Source: Pogonophryne albipinna (lineage: Eukaryota; Chordata; Actinopteri; Perciformes; Artedidraconidae). Taken from it: a stretch of DNA of 64,000 nt. Position numbers and translations under genes: made by a program. Shown here piece by piece: positions 23,101-30,477 of this stretch (positions within the stretch are counted from its first letter, which is position 1; each line of letters begins with the position of its first letter). A model generated the notes under the pieces. The model made no database searches and was not told where the DNA came from. It worked only from the letters and a program-made list of their open reading frames with translations. The DNA is taken from NCBI GenBank assembly GCA_028583405.1, contig CM053246.1:28134557-28198556 (forward strand), written 5' to 3'.

Positions 23101-25300
23101 CCCCTGGATTATATATAGTGTAATACTGCCCTGAGTGACAGACTTTTTTCCCACTCGTAAAAAAAGGCGTATTCGCCATGTGACTGCATGTGCCGAACCG
23201 TGACGTCCGAACCGTGACGGTACGGGACGAATACGGATACCGTTACACTCCTACTGGAGTGTCGTCACTTTTAGCCGAACTGCATTTTGGGAAGCGACGC
23301 GGAGCTTTGCTGGCGTTGCTCGCTTCAAAAGTTGAGCAATGTTCAACTTTTGACGCCTCGGCAGAAGCATCAGCCAATCGAATCATATGCCAGTACAAGC
23401 TCTAGCCAATCAAACCGCTGCATGTGTGTCAGGGGCGGGAGATTCATGTGATTGGTTGTTGGTCGAGTGTCAGACACGCCCGCCGGCAAGCATCAACGCA
23501 CGTCGCTGTGTGGACGGGCCGTTAGAGGGCGAAGCCATATACGAAATAGAACCACACTGACTCCCTCTCCCTTCCCCTTTAATTTCACTCCCTTATCATA
23601 CCTAAATAAATTAGTTTTAATCATAGCTTCATTCTTTTGGCAAGTGTTTTAATAATACCTATTGGAAGACTTACTTGTTTCCATTCATAGTTTAAAAAAT
23701 AAGTCATATGTCAGAATGTACAGTCACTGCATTAAAACAGAACCGCCATGCAAAGCAGGGAGTTATTATTAGATGACTTTACACATGACGCAAACTGAGC
23801 AGAGACCAGTCGTGAACAGTGACACTGTGTACCAACTAAAGTTCAGTGTCATTTCACTTCCAGCATTGACAGCTTTGGGCCCTCCCACTTTCTGACTTGT
23901 ACAAATATTTCAAATAGGTGCTGTACATACTGTTATATGATCATGAGTATATATGGTGTTGATTGTACTTGGGATTGTGATTGTGATTGTGGTGTTTACA
24001 CTGCAAATGAAAATGTGTCATTAATCTGCCCTCACACAGTTTCTATAGCAGCGCTAATGTGTTTCCCCTCCCAGCCTTTAGCTTTGGGAAAGGAGTGAAC
24101 AAAGTAGTTTGAAGAGTCTTAACCTGTCGGTGCTGAATAAAACCAGACAGTAACTAGTGTTTGTTTTTCTAAATGATGTTCCCTGTTAATATTCACTAAA
24201 CCTAAGAAAGCACATTATGCACAGGTTTTCCCAAAGTACTCTGCAGGGTCAAATAAGGGAAACATTTAACATCTATTCATGAAGCTATTTGAACTGCAAA
24301 AACCTTCAACCACAGTAGTATCATCATGACTTAATTTAATACATCTGACAAAAATAAAGCACTGTAGAACAGCAGGCCTGGTGTGAACATTGATATATGA
24401 AAAGAGAAGAGGAATCTAACCGATCTCCTGTCGGTTACAATAAATCCCACAAATGAAAGTGCATATGGCCCCTCAACTCTGGAATGCTTATATAACTCAA
24501 AGCCTAACCCCCTTGACTCTAACTGGCAGTTCGGACACACAGACTTTACTTTTGACTCGTGAAAAGCTGCAGCATTTATTATTTGACAAACTACACCCAG
24601 GTTTCCCAAAGGGAGCTAGGCTGCTCTTATAATAATACTATATGTAAACATGGTGGTTGCATTTCAACCAGGCTAAACCCGTGATCACTGGCTGTGATAT
24701 AACTGCTAGCTCCAATACATGCCATAACATATCAACAATTGCAATTTTAAAATGGTGTTCCTATGCAGAATGTTCATGTAATGTTGGGAGTTGTTGAGAC
24801 CTAGTGTGAAACAGGTCGGCCCGCCCAGCCAGCTGTACAGAGGTAAAGGTATTTTCTGTCACTCCATTGTAAACAGGGCCATCAAAAGTGTGTGGTGATA
24901 TCAGATGTGGAGATGTTAAACTTTGAGGAGGCATGGAATTACCTTTCTGAAGGACCAGTTCGAGCTAGTCACTTGTTGCATATCTCCTTGAGCTCTTTGC
25001 ACCAACAACAGTCATGTGACATGCCTGTTAAACAGTCTTGCTGCGTTTGAACAGTCACTCATTTGTTACCTCACACACGCAATAAATAATCATTTCATTA
25101 ATAGGTTGGGCTGTTTGTTTTGAGCGCAAGATTAAATGTTATTCACGCTACAGGTTTGTCTGTTTTCCTCTCCACAGGGGCCTCACATTCCAAATCACAG
25201 AGGTCCTCGACAGCGTCCCAACATGTCCCCGTCATCCATGAAGAAAGAGACTGAAAGAATAGCAAAAATATTTTCAGCCCACTTTGATGGCAATCACTAG
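8153..25300 (+). CDS. c2cd3: C2 domain-containing protein 3 (c2cd3), 5'-truncated gene model
   Basis: C2CD3 sits at the distal end of centrioles, is required for distal appendage assembly, centriole elongation and ciliogenesis, and thereby supports Hedgehog signalling. The 20 full exons here encode 1572 residues, matching the C-terminal two thirds of the vertebrate protein (human about 2350). In order they give a C2 domain (8520-9780), a second C2 (10000-10800), a third (10960-13230), a fourth (13400-13960) and a fifth (14180-15000), then a serine-rich linker, a short conserved segment with [10 protein letters not shown], a strongly acidic tract followed by [14 protein letters not shown], the [15 protein letters not shown] motif and the conserved terminus TERIAKIFS. 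Junction phases are all compatible. The N-terminal part and start codon are not visible. ucp follows on the same strand, as in other vertebrates. Identity is very secure; individual splice choices are discussed per exon. Confidence 0.97.
8246..8686 (+). CDS. c2cd3: c2cd3 coding exon 1 of the visible set
   Basis: Acceptor ttttttccgcag, donor CAG|gttagc; 441 bases, phase 0 to 0. It encodes [12 protein letters not shown], a Ser/Arg-rich linker, and the start of a C2 domain with [14 protein letters not shown] and [11 protein letters not shown]. Spliced to the next exon it reads NFVQ-VTPVAL, as expected for the family. Confidence 0.95.
8808..8959 (+). CDS. c2cd3: c2cd3 coding exon 2, followed by a GC-AG intron
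   Basis: Acceptor tttgtctcag. The exon encodes [15 protein letters not shown] and [16 protein letters not shown] and must end at AG (8958-8959), because the next exon starts G-GAT-CCA (Arg-Asp-Pro-Lys, the conserved sequence). The intron therefore starts GCAAGT, the typical GC donor consensus after AG. 152 bases, ends in phase 2. Confidence 0.92.
9553..9796 (+). CDS. c2cd3: c2cd3 coding exon 3
   Basis: Acceptor tctcccctgcag, donor AAG|gttaga; 244 bases. Encodes [28 protein letters not shown] and LRVVLAMG, the end of the first visible C2 domain, and a linker ending SPKK. Confidence 0.95.
10000..10183 (+). CDS. c2cd3: c2cd3 coding exon 4
   Basis: Acceptor cccctcag, donor A|gtaagt. Starts the second C2 domain: [17 protein letters not shown], then [15 protein letters not shown]. 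184 bases, ends in phase 1; the split codon AGC joins to VNLKPFRT. Confidence 0.95.
10265..10448 (+). CDS. c2cd3: c2cd3 coding exon 5
   Basis: Acceptor ccatctccaacag, donor AG|gtttgt. Encodes [31 protein letters not shown] and [10 protein letters not shown], nearly identical to the family consensus. The codon for Arg is split with the next exon. Confidence 0.95.
10637..10809 (+). CDS. c2cd3: c2cd3 coding exon 6
   Basis: Acceptor gtttttacag, donor G|gtacac; 173 bases. Encodes YYYPNVRDQ, the C2-type strand [12 protein letters not shown] and a linker, ending the second C2 domain. Confidence 0.95.
10897..11032 (+). CDS. c2cd3: c2cd3 coding exon 7
   Basis: Acceptor tgttgtctcag, donor AG|gtacaa; 136 bases. 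Encodes [13 protein letters not shown] and [19 protein letters not shown], the first strand of the third C2 domain. Confidence 0.95.
11504..11593. repeat. imperfect hairpin in c2cd3 intron
   Basis: GGGATAATGTGCAGCGAGG on the left is matched in reverse complement by CGCTGCACCTTATCCC on the right, with an inner stem ggtcattac/gtaatgacc. It adjoins a repeat remnant and may be its terminus. Confidence 0.6.
11594..12317. mobile_element. putative DNA transposon remnant in c2cd3 intron
   Basis: The segment is bounded by weak inverted ends, CTTATTACAAGGCC on the left and GCCATGTAATAA on the right. Inside, a minus-strand frame (11896-12153) reads [14 protein letters not shown] followed by a basic stretch KKRKR, which could be the start of a transposase but is too short to classify. 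It lies wholly within an intron of 1.3 kb whose flanking exons splice correctly. The superfamily is unknown. Confidence 0.35.
12370..12638 (+). CDS. c2cd3: c2cd3 coding exon 8
   Basis: Acceptor ctctgttacag, donor G|gtttac (weak beyond GT). 269 bases. Encodes [38 protein letters not shown] and [12 protein letters not shown], the core of the third C2 domain. Confidence 0.93.
13023..13103 (+). CDS. c2cd3: c2cd3 coding exon 9, tandem NAGNAG acceptor
   Basis: The acceptor reads ttgtagcag, so either TAG (exon from 13023) or CAG (from 13026) keeps the frame; the choice adds or removes one codon. Encodes [19 protein letters not shown], the end of the third C2 domain. Donor G|gtaagc. Confidence 0.9.
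13197..13799 (+). CDS. c2cd3: c2cd3 coding exon 10
   Basis: Acceptor atcttaaag, donor G|gtaaga; 603 bases, the second largest visible exon. Encodes [29 protein letters not shown], then a fourth C2 domain with [50 protein letters not shown] and [11 protein letters not shown]. Confidence 0.96.
13900..14235 (+). CDS. c2cd3: c2cd3 coding exon 11
   Basis: Acceptor gtggtttcccag, donor G|gtgagc; 336 bases, phase 1 to 1. Encodes [20 protein letters not shown], a variable polar linker, and [16 protein letters not shown], the first strand of the fifth C2 domain. Confidence 0.95.
14460..14598 (+). CDS. c2cd3: c2cd3 coding exon 12
   Basis: Acceptor ttccctggcag, donor AG|gtgaac; 139 bases. Encodes CPLAERSE, a Cys-rich [10 protein letters not shown], and [13 protein letters not shown] of the fifth C2 domain. 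Confidence 0.94.
14687..14751 (+). CDS. c2cd3: c2cd3 coding exon 13
   Basis: Acceptor gaattcacag, donor G|gtacag; 65 bases. Encodes [20 protein letters not shown], highly conserved. Confidence 0.95.
14849..15054 (+). CDS. c2cd3: c2cd3 coding exon 14
   Basis: Acceptor tttcttccatag, donor CCG|gtgaga; 206 bases. Encodes [39 protein letters not shown], the end of the fifth C2 domain and nearly invariant in the family. Confidence 0.96.
15136..15269 (+). CDS. c2cd3: c2cd3 coding exon 15
   Basis: Acceptor tttttattag, donor AG|gtgtgt; 134 bases, starts in phase 0. Encodes a less conserved stretch with [19 protein letters not shown] and ERLFSER. Confidence 0.9.
15381..15533 (+). CDS. c2cd3: c2cd3 coding exon 16
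   Basis: Acceptor atctgctcag, donor AG|gtatca; 153 bases. Encodes [16 protein letters not shown] and a Ser-rich linker ending SSFLFSALR. Confidence 0.92.
15614..15804 (+). CDS. c2cd3: c2cd3 coding exon 17
   Basis: Acceptor tgtttttacag, donor G|gtgagc; 191 bases, ends in phase 1. Encodes [17 protein letters not shown], the best conserved motif of the C-terminal half, then [13 protein letters not shown]. Confidence 0.94.
15938..16433. mobile_element. short inverted-repeat element with TTAA target duplication
   Basis: Ends are AGGTCCCCTATTAT and ATAATAGGTGACCT (one mismatch), flanked on both sides by TTAA (15934-15937 and 16434-16437). Length 496 bp, no coding capacity. TTAA duplications point to a piggyBac- or Kolobok-mobilised non-autonomous element. 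It lies in the c2cd3 intron after coding exon 17. Confidence 0.85.
16512..16556 (+). CDS. c2cd3: possible 45-base cassette exon of c2cd3
   Basis: A good acceptor (ggtttacccag) is followed by 45 bases and a weak donor (TTCT|gtgtag). The length is a multiple of three and the phase (1 to 1) fits exon 17 and the next exon, so it can be included or skipped. It would insert [15 protein letters not shown], loosely like the human sequence after the LVxQ motif. Not counted in the 4719-base model. Confidence 0.35.
17360..18155 (+). CDS. c2cd3: c2cd3 coding exon 18 (acidic region)
   Basis: Acceptor ctcttcacacag, donor CT|gtatcc; 796 bases, the largest visible exon. Encodes a Ser/Glu-rich, poorly conserved region with two acidic runs, including [18 protein letters not shown], then the conserved [14 protein letters not shown]. 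Ends in phase 2, completed by C of the next exon. Confidence 0.93.
18428..18536 (+). CDS. c2cd3: c2cd3 coding exon 19
   Basis: Encodes [20 protein letters not shown] then [15 protein letters not shown], matching the conserved VPNFFLP...LEAS motif near the C terminus. An in-frame TGA just upstream (18423) limits the start; the acceptor catgaag has a weak pyrimidine tract but gives the right phase. Donor CCG|gtgagt is strong. It is shorter than the 60-codon limit of simple ORF scans. Confidence 0.85.
18578..18859. mobile_element. 282-bp fold-back element, DIRS-terminus-like
   Basis: Perfect 47-bp inverted repeats at 18578-18624 and 18813-18859. Between them lies a GC-rich segment with a TATA box (18729-18736) typical of a retroelement terminal promoter. 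It shares a stretch of about 27 bases (18613-18642) with the left end of the larger adjacent element, so it is probably a terminal-repeat derivative of the same family. No target duplication is visible. Confidence 0.7.
19279..19987 (-). pseudogene. DIRS-type tyrosine recombinase remnant
   Basis: Two overlapping frames. The upstream part (19796-19987) reads [17 protein letters not shown] and LRPNPA; the downstream part (19279-19911) reads [32 protein letters not shown] and [18 protein letters not shown] followed by [19 protein letters not shown]. The conserved HSTR motif contains the active-site His and Arg of the family. The final Tyr position appears changed and the frame is broken. Confidence 0.75.
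20009..20362 (-). pseudogene. DIRS-type RNase H remnant
   Basis: Minus-strand frame with [17 protein letters not shown] and [17 protein letters not shown], the conserved motifs of the RNase H domain of DIRS elements, directly upstream of the recombinase in transcription order. Confidence 0.7.
20363..21187 (-). pseudogene. DIRS-type reverse transcriptase remnant, copy 1
   Basis: Minus-strand frames contain [20 protein letters not shown] (RT motif 1 region, 20729-21187) and, after a gap, [19 protein letters not shown] (C-terminal RT, 20363-20641). The segment between them that should carry the YxDD catalytic loop is deleted. Confidence 0.7.
20394..22225. repeat. internal direct duplication inside the DIRS-like element
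   Basis: 20394-21110 and 21311-22225 are similar throughout: both start CGAATGAACCACCTCTGGAG and end CCACACGCTG. The second unit is about 200 bp longer owing to an insertion near 21665-21850. Both hold the same RT fragments, so the duplication followed the RT deletion or copied it. Confidence 0.8.
22225..23248. mobile_element. hAT-like element inserted in the DIRS-like element
   Basis: Begins GTGTAACGGT and ends ACCGTTACAC (10-bp inverted repeats); subterminal copies of 'ccgtgac'-type words occur at both ends. It contains a BED-finger fragment on the minus strand. No 8-bp target duplication could be found, and the host sequence does not resume cleanly after the right end. Confidence 0.65.
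22743..22931 (-). pseudogene. BED zinc-finger fragment of a hAT transposase
   Basis: Short frame with [16 protein letters not shown], then CRRC and [10 protein letters not shown], the pattern of a BED finger (C-x2-C, later His). The second zinc-binding His is not clear and no catalytic domain follows, so this is a non-autonomous remnant. Confidence 0.65.
25178..25300 (+). CDS. c2cd3: c2cd3 last coding exon
   Basis: Acceptor tcctctccacag; 123 bases, phase 0, stop TAG at 25298-25300. Encodes [18 protein letters not shown] and the conserved tail [19 protein letters not shown]. The 6.6-kb intron before it is mainly transposon. Confidence 0.95.
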   Translation, partial: GPHIPNHRGPRQRPNMSPSSMKKETERIAKIFSAHFDGNH

Positions 25301-25371
25301 TGGTGCTCGAAATGTGTACAGCTGGGTGATTTTAGATCATGTAAATTCAAGGTGACATTTGTATTTTTATA

Positions 25372-25377
25372 AATAAA
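25372..25377 (+). terminator. c2cd3: c2cd3 polyadenylation signal
   Basis: AATAAA 72 bases after the stop codon, the first such hexamer downstream; it implies a very short 3' UTR. Confidence 0.75.
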
Positions 25378-26516
25378 CATTAACTGTCCATTGTTGCAAC
25401 ACTGCATACCTTTTTGAATTTGTTGTATTATCATACAGGCCTCAGGTCACATTATGCACAGTATGTCCTGTTTGAACCTGTGCGTCATTGGCGGTTGCAC
25501 ATTTCTGTTTTCGTAAGGCCAGATAGCTGAAAAACTATTCAAAATGACAAGAAACTTAAATCAAGACACAAGCAACAATATCTATAGTACAAAGGTGATA
25601 CAACTGGACATGCTTACTTGCATACTTTATATAATTATTCCCAGGGGGGTTAAGTTAAATCCCGAGCCTCTTTTTCAGGTTTCAGGCTCGAAAATGACAT
25701 TCCCAGAACAAATGACCATATCTTCCCTTCTAAAAGGGTTAAATTAATAATCTCTTTTCTCAAAGTAATGATAAACCTGTGAGTTGGATGTAGAAAAGTC
25801 AGAATAAATATAGATGTTTTTTATTTTAAAGAAAATTCAGATTGAACATGGTAAAAAACGGGGACCTTGGCGTTTAATAGGTTCTTACTTTAACATAAGT
25901 TGTACGTATTTTGCTTAGACTATAAATTAGGTATTCAGGATGTTGCTGTGCAGAGTACAAAGGTTTCTTTATTTTCCCAAATACAAATGTCTGACACCTA
26001 CGCCCCCAGGGACTTCTTATAAAACACGTTATGTTCCAGACCAAAAGAGACACCTTACTTTAAAGTGTAAAAAAACCTACACAAAAATAAATTGTATTTG
26101 AATGTTGAGAGGTCTTGCAAATAAGGGACATGGCTTGTACATTATATTTTCTTTTTTTTTGGTCTATGAGACATGGCTTGCACATTATATTTTCTTCTTT
26201 TTTGGTCTATGAGAGTTATAAAGGACATATCCTGAACAAATGCTCTGTATTTACCGAGGTAACTAAAACACCGCTCCTCACATGCGTGGAGCAGCGTGCG
26301 TGCGGCTGTGTTTTTGCGCGCGTGTGTGCAGGGCGGTGCAGCAGTAGAGAGACAACCCCCGGCTGCCGGCTGGTTCGAGATGAGCTGTTATTCGTGGTGA
26401 CGGGCAGTTGTTTTTCTTTAAAGTGGAGAGTTTGGAGCTTTGTTTTTTATGGCTAATAGCACCAGTTCACAACAATATCCAAAAGACACACCTTTTTAAT
26501 CCCGGAAACCTGAGTC
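25378..26516. other. intergenic region between c2cd3 and ucp
   Basis: AT-rich to about 26250, then a GC-richer stretch (26280-26400) immediately upstream of the ucp start, likely the ucp promoter and 5' UTR. A TATAAAGG lies at 26217-26224. No coding sequence is seen. Confidence 0.5.
26128..26213 (+). repeat. 43-bp tandem duplication
   Basis: Two adjacent copies starting ACATGGCTTG and ending GGTCTATGAG, differing at a few positions in the central T-rich run. Confidence 0.85.
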
Positions 26517-26642
26517 ATGGTTGGTGGAGGATCTGCTGATCTGGCTCCATCAGTCGCGGTCAAAGTCTTCTCCGCCGGAGCAGCTGGCTGTGTGGCCGAC
26601 CTGGTCACCTTCCCTCTAGACACAGCCAAAGTGCGACTGCAG
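26517..26642 (+). CDS. ucp3: uncoupling protein, first coding exon only
   Basis: Uncoupling proteins are SLC25-family carriers of the mitochondrial inner membrane that dissipate or modulate the proton gradient. This exon starts ATG and encodes 42 residues, [20 protein letters not shown] then [22 protein letters not shown], ending at CAG|gtgagc. The [10 protein letters not shown] end is the first mitochondrial-carrier signature (PxD/ExxK/R), and a 42-codon first coding exon matches known vertebrate UCP genes. Location right after c2cd3 on the same strand suggests ucp3, but the paralogue cannot be fixed from 42 residues. I can find none of the remaining exons before the window ends, so the gene is either split by a huge intron, broken, or misassembled. 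Confidence 0.85.
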
Positions 26643-26732
26643 GTGAGCAGCATCACCTCAAGTGTATGAATTATCCCCCCAACATATTATAGCAACCTAA
26701 AACATCTGTATCCTTTGTTTTCATTTACCTGT

Positions 26733-27427
26733 GTCAGCTAGCTGGATATAAGCTGTCAAAACACTTGCTGGGATATAACTTATTGGTTAAAAGATACACA
26801 AGTTTTTCCATTTTGTAGTTATTTCCTCTTCTACTTCAATACATTTTTAACTGATAACATCCCCCTCCTCAAGTCTCTACAATCCCCAAATTCATTGAAC
26901 AAGACAAGTCCTCAGTGGTATCGGCATCTGCTTCTTGCTTTGGTTTTAGGCAGGTATACAGGGGGAACAACATAACACCAGTACTTGTTGCTACATGTCA
27001 AACCTATGGCGTAACTGTAACACTTAACAAACGAGGAAATCGCTATGTCCATAAAAGCCATAAGAGACTGATATTATGTCAGCTAGCTGGATATAAGCTG
27101 TCAAAACACTTTACCAATGCTGGGATATAACTTATTGGTTAAAAGATACACACGTTTTTTCATTTTGTAGTTATTTCCTCTTCTACTTTAATACATTTTT
27201 AACTTCTAACATCCCTCTCCTCAAGTCTCTACAATCCCCAAATTCATTGAACAAGACAAGTCCTCAGTGGTATCGGCATCTGCTTCTTGCTTTGGTTTTA
27301 GGCAGGTACTGTACAGGGGGAACAACATAACACCAGTGCTTGTTGCTACATGTCAAACCTATGGCGTAACTGTAACAAACGAGGAAATCGCTATGTCTAT
27401 AAACGCCATAAGTGACTGATATTATAG
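26733..27427 (+). repeat. 345-bp tandem duplication after the ucp exon
   Basis: Unit 1 begins at 26733 and unit 2 at 27078, both with GTCAGCTAGCTGGATATAAG; both end 'gactgatattat'. The copies differ by a few substitutions and small indels, e.g. a 12-base segment near 27112 present only in unit 2. No coding function is apparent. Confidence 0.9.
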
Positions 27428-27518
27428 CCAGTGGCGGAGCCAGGACATTTTCATTGGGGTGGCCAGGATGGAACCAGTGATCATTTTGGGGTGGCATTGA
27501 AATCACTATTATATGAAC

Positions 27519-28561
27519 TAGGGGTGCAACAACTAATCGACTTAATCGATTAAAATCGATTACCAAATTAGTTGCCAACTAATTCAGTCGTCGATTCGTT
27601 GGTGACGTCATCACGTGTGTTTTACGCCGTTAAGCTCCAACGTTATTGGTCTTTTTATCGGTACTGGAGACATTTAAAAAATATATGTCATTTATTATTG
27701 CTACAAAAACATTATATCGCAGTCTTAGTGTCGCCAACTCGTTTCTAATATGCAAAAAGACAAACAAATGCGTCTATGATATATTTTCGATCTTTCCAAT
27801 CCAGAAGAGAGATCTCTCTCCCCCGTCTGTGTGCGAGGGGGCGGGGCAGTTTACACACACGCTATGCTACATGCAGCAACACACTGCGGAGATGGCGGAG
27901 AGAACGCGCTCCGAGGTGTGGTTAAACTTTACCCGTCTCGGTGTGGACAATGCTCGTTACCAAAAGTGCAATAAGAGTTTAGCATGTAAGGGCGGTAACA
28001 CGAGCAATTTGTCTAAACATTTAGCAAAAGTGCACCACATTCAGACGGAGAAATGCACCGGGTTCGACTGTCTTTCTAGTAGCTCTGTAGCCCCATCCAC
28101 GAGTAACGTTTCCACGTCAGGTGTTATGTATGCGAGCAGCAACACAGAGTTAACTCAATTATACAAACATGGGTTAATGATTAGAGGTAACTGAGTTATT
28201 TATTATGTTAAAGTTTCAGCTATTCTGTTTACAGTTCTGTCATCAGATTATTTAATATGATTTGTTAAAACACTGTTGTTTCTTTTGATGTGAAATATTA
28301 TTTATTTATTAAATAAAAAGCAATGTTAATTTTGTTCAAAATGTGTTTAGTTAATTTAATAATATATGCATTTTTGAATCAAGTATTCATCTTTATTGTC
28401 TTCATTGATAGTTTCCACATGCCTAAAACAACCTCAAGCTACATCTAAAGTTGATGGCGTTTGAGAAATTGTGCAAGGCATAATAGTCCGAATAGTCGAT
28501 TAATCGTTTCATTAATCGATAGATTAATCGATTATCAAATTAGTCGTTTGTTGCAGCCCTA
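27519..28561 (+). mobile_element. non-autonomous hAT element with 8-bp target duplication
   Basis: Ends TAGGGGTGCAAC and GTTGCAGCCCTA, flanked by exact ATATGAAC duplications (27511-27518 and 28562-28569). Subterminal regions are rich in 'aatcgatt'-type words at both ends. It encodes only a BED-finger peptide, so it could move only with transposase from elsewhere. The intact duplication shows a simple insertion into the outer element. Confidence 0.92.
27892..28194 (+). pseudogene. BED-finger peptide of the hAT element
   Basis: From ATG at 27892 (MAERTRSEVWLNFTRLG) the frame contains NARYQKCNKS and NTSNLSKHLAKVHH. This is a BED finger in which the first zinc-binding Cys appears replaced by Tyr (Y-x2-C rather than C-x2-C). 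It stops after 100 codons with no DDE catalytic region. Confidence 0.7.
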
Positions 28562-29712
28562 ATATGAACATACATCTCACTATAAAATAAGGGGTTATTT
28601 AAGGCACCTACAACACACATTATTTGGGATTAAGCTAGTGGTGGAATAGATCAAATAATATTCAGTATATCTAACCATTTTTTTCTTATTCCCACAGGCA
28701 AAGTATCAACGAAGCTTACATTATACAAATGTAGTGCAATATACAGACTGTTTAGCCAGTGGCGGAGCCAGGACATTTTCAGTGGGGTGGCCAGGATGGA
28801 ACCAGTGATCATTTTGGGGTGGCATTGAAATCACTATTATATGAACATAAAAATACATCTCACTATAAAATAAGGAGTTATTTAAGGCACCTACAACACA
28901 CCTCTACATTATTTGGGATCAAGTGGTGGAATAGATCAAATAATATTCAGTATATCTAACTATTTATTTCGTATTCCCGCAGGCAAAGTATCAACGAAGC
29001 TTACATTATACAAATGTAATGCAATATACAGACTGTTTAGCTTATGGTGATCAGCAGCACTATGAGCTCATTCTCTCAGTGTATCATCAGGAATACAGAG
29101 ACATGCACACATCATTTAAATAAGAGTTTTTAAATTAAATGATAGGTTAAGAATAAACATCTTAAAGTAAATAACAATAAACAATAGCCCGTAACCCTAA
29201 AAAAGTCAGTAAATGTTCAGGGGCCGGTGGAATTGGATTATCACTGGCCCCACCATTGTAACTACTGGCATCGGAGCATTCGTCCAAAAAAAATCGACTA
29301 ATAATGAAGAAAATTAACACATTTGTTGCAATAGTAATTTATGCACTAACTACATTACTACTTGTACTACAACATTTGAATAATCAGGTCTTCCTCATTT
29401 TCCTCAATTGTTCATATTTGGCTTATTAAAATAATGATATTGTGGTCATTGTTAAAAAATGTCTGCTATTATTATGAGTATTATTATTTGTATAATGCGC
29501 TTTCTGCCTTCCTGTCATTAGGAGTTAGAAATGTAATGGCTATGTAGCAGATTAGATTAGAACCTTCATTATCATAAACTGCTGGGACATTTCCCTAAAG
29601 CTAATACCTTTATATTGTCTACTCTTCACTTACTTGTCAGCATAGGTCGGCATTGATGTACAGAGCCGACAGAAGACCTTGTTTATATTGGCATCATATT
29701 GAGAGGTGCAGC

Positions 29713-29948
29713 CAGTGACGCGTCCTAAAACCAGGAAGTAAGCTGCGGGTTCCCTCGACAAAAAGCAATGGGATTTCTCCACAGGGTTTTGGAAAATAGC
29801 TGGAAATAAGGTCTGTGGAAAACAAACCTGTTTGATAAATGCACGTTTTGTTCAGCCGGATAATCTCCACATGTCTACCCTACTTTTATAATTTTCTAAT
29901 CATAAATCTAATCGATAGATTATAAAAGGGTTTTAGGACGCGTCACTG
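29713..29948. mobile_element. 236-bp inverted-repeat element
   Basis: Ends CAGTGACGCGTCCTAAAACC and its perfect complement GGTTTTAGGACGCGTCACTG. No coding capacity and no clear target duplication. Lies inside the nested element at 28757-31161. Confidence 0.8.
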
Positions 29949-30306
29949 CACCAGAAGCCAACTCCATCGATCAAGCTGGCTGAAACTTCCTCTCCCTCTT
30001 CTTCTCATGCTCCCTGTCACTCTCCTTTAACTCCTCCGGTGACTTTCTTTTATTTGAAGATTGTTTTTTGCACGGCGCTTGGACGGTTACCGCTGGTATT
30101 AAAAACATTTTGGCGAATGGTTAGGTGGCGCGACAGTGTAAATGCATTTTTAATAATAACATTTTTGAATGGAACATTCTCAACATGAATGCATAAATCC
30201 AAATAAATATAACTTACATATGTGGGAAAATACTGTGTTTGAAATGTGTAATTGAAATTAGATGCTAGCTTTTTGTTTTGATATATATATATATTTTGTA
30301 TTCCAG

Positions 30307-30477
30307 TCTCCCTTCAGATATGTTAAGTGGCATGGCATTCAACACAATGCTGCTCACCTCCTTCAGTTGGGAGAAAAGCTGGTTCAGGTTCAGCCTTATG
30401 GGGGTACAGAGCTGCTGAGCCTAGAGATGGATCTGTTGGTCCTGGCACCAGGGGGAGGGACAACTGATTTAGTATGA
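30307..30477 (+). other. exon-like open frame inside a transposon, unknown
   Basis: A good acceptor (tttgtattccag) precedes 56 codons and a stop: SPFRYVKWHGIQHNAAHLLQ, then LGEKLVQVQPYGGTELLS and a Gly-rich end. It has no match to uncoupling proteins or to transposases I know. It may be a captured gene fragment in the long form of the element, or chance. Confidence 0.3.

Larger units (their letters stand above)
18867..23552 (-). mobile_element. degenerate DIRS-like tyrosine-recombinase retroelement with inverted termini
   Basis: Perfect 30-bp inverted repeats at 18867-18896 and 23523-23552 bound 4686 bp. Minus-strand remnants occur in the order RT, RNase H, tyrosine recombinase, the DIRS arrangement. 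All are frameshifted, the RT part is partly duplicated and lacks its catalytic YxDD region, and a hAT-like element sits inside. GC content is clearly above that of the host intron. The internal order and inverted ends fit DIRS; the rightmost 300 bp (23249-23552) is unassigned. It lies in the last c2cd3 intron. Confidence 0.75.

Noticed and set aside
22225..23248. 8-bp target duplication around the hAT-like insertion
   Set aside because: The flanks (cacacgct and tcctactg) do not match, so simple insertion cannot be shown.
30307..30477. Considered as the second ucp exon
   Set aside because: The encoded peptide has none of the mitochondrial-carrier features and it lies inside a transposon.
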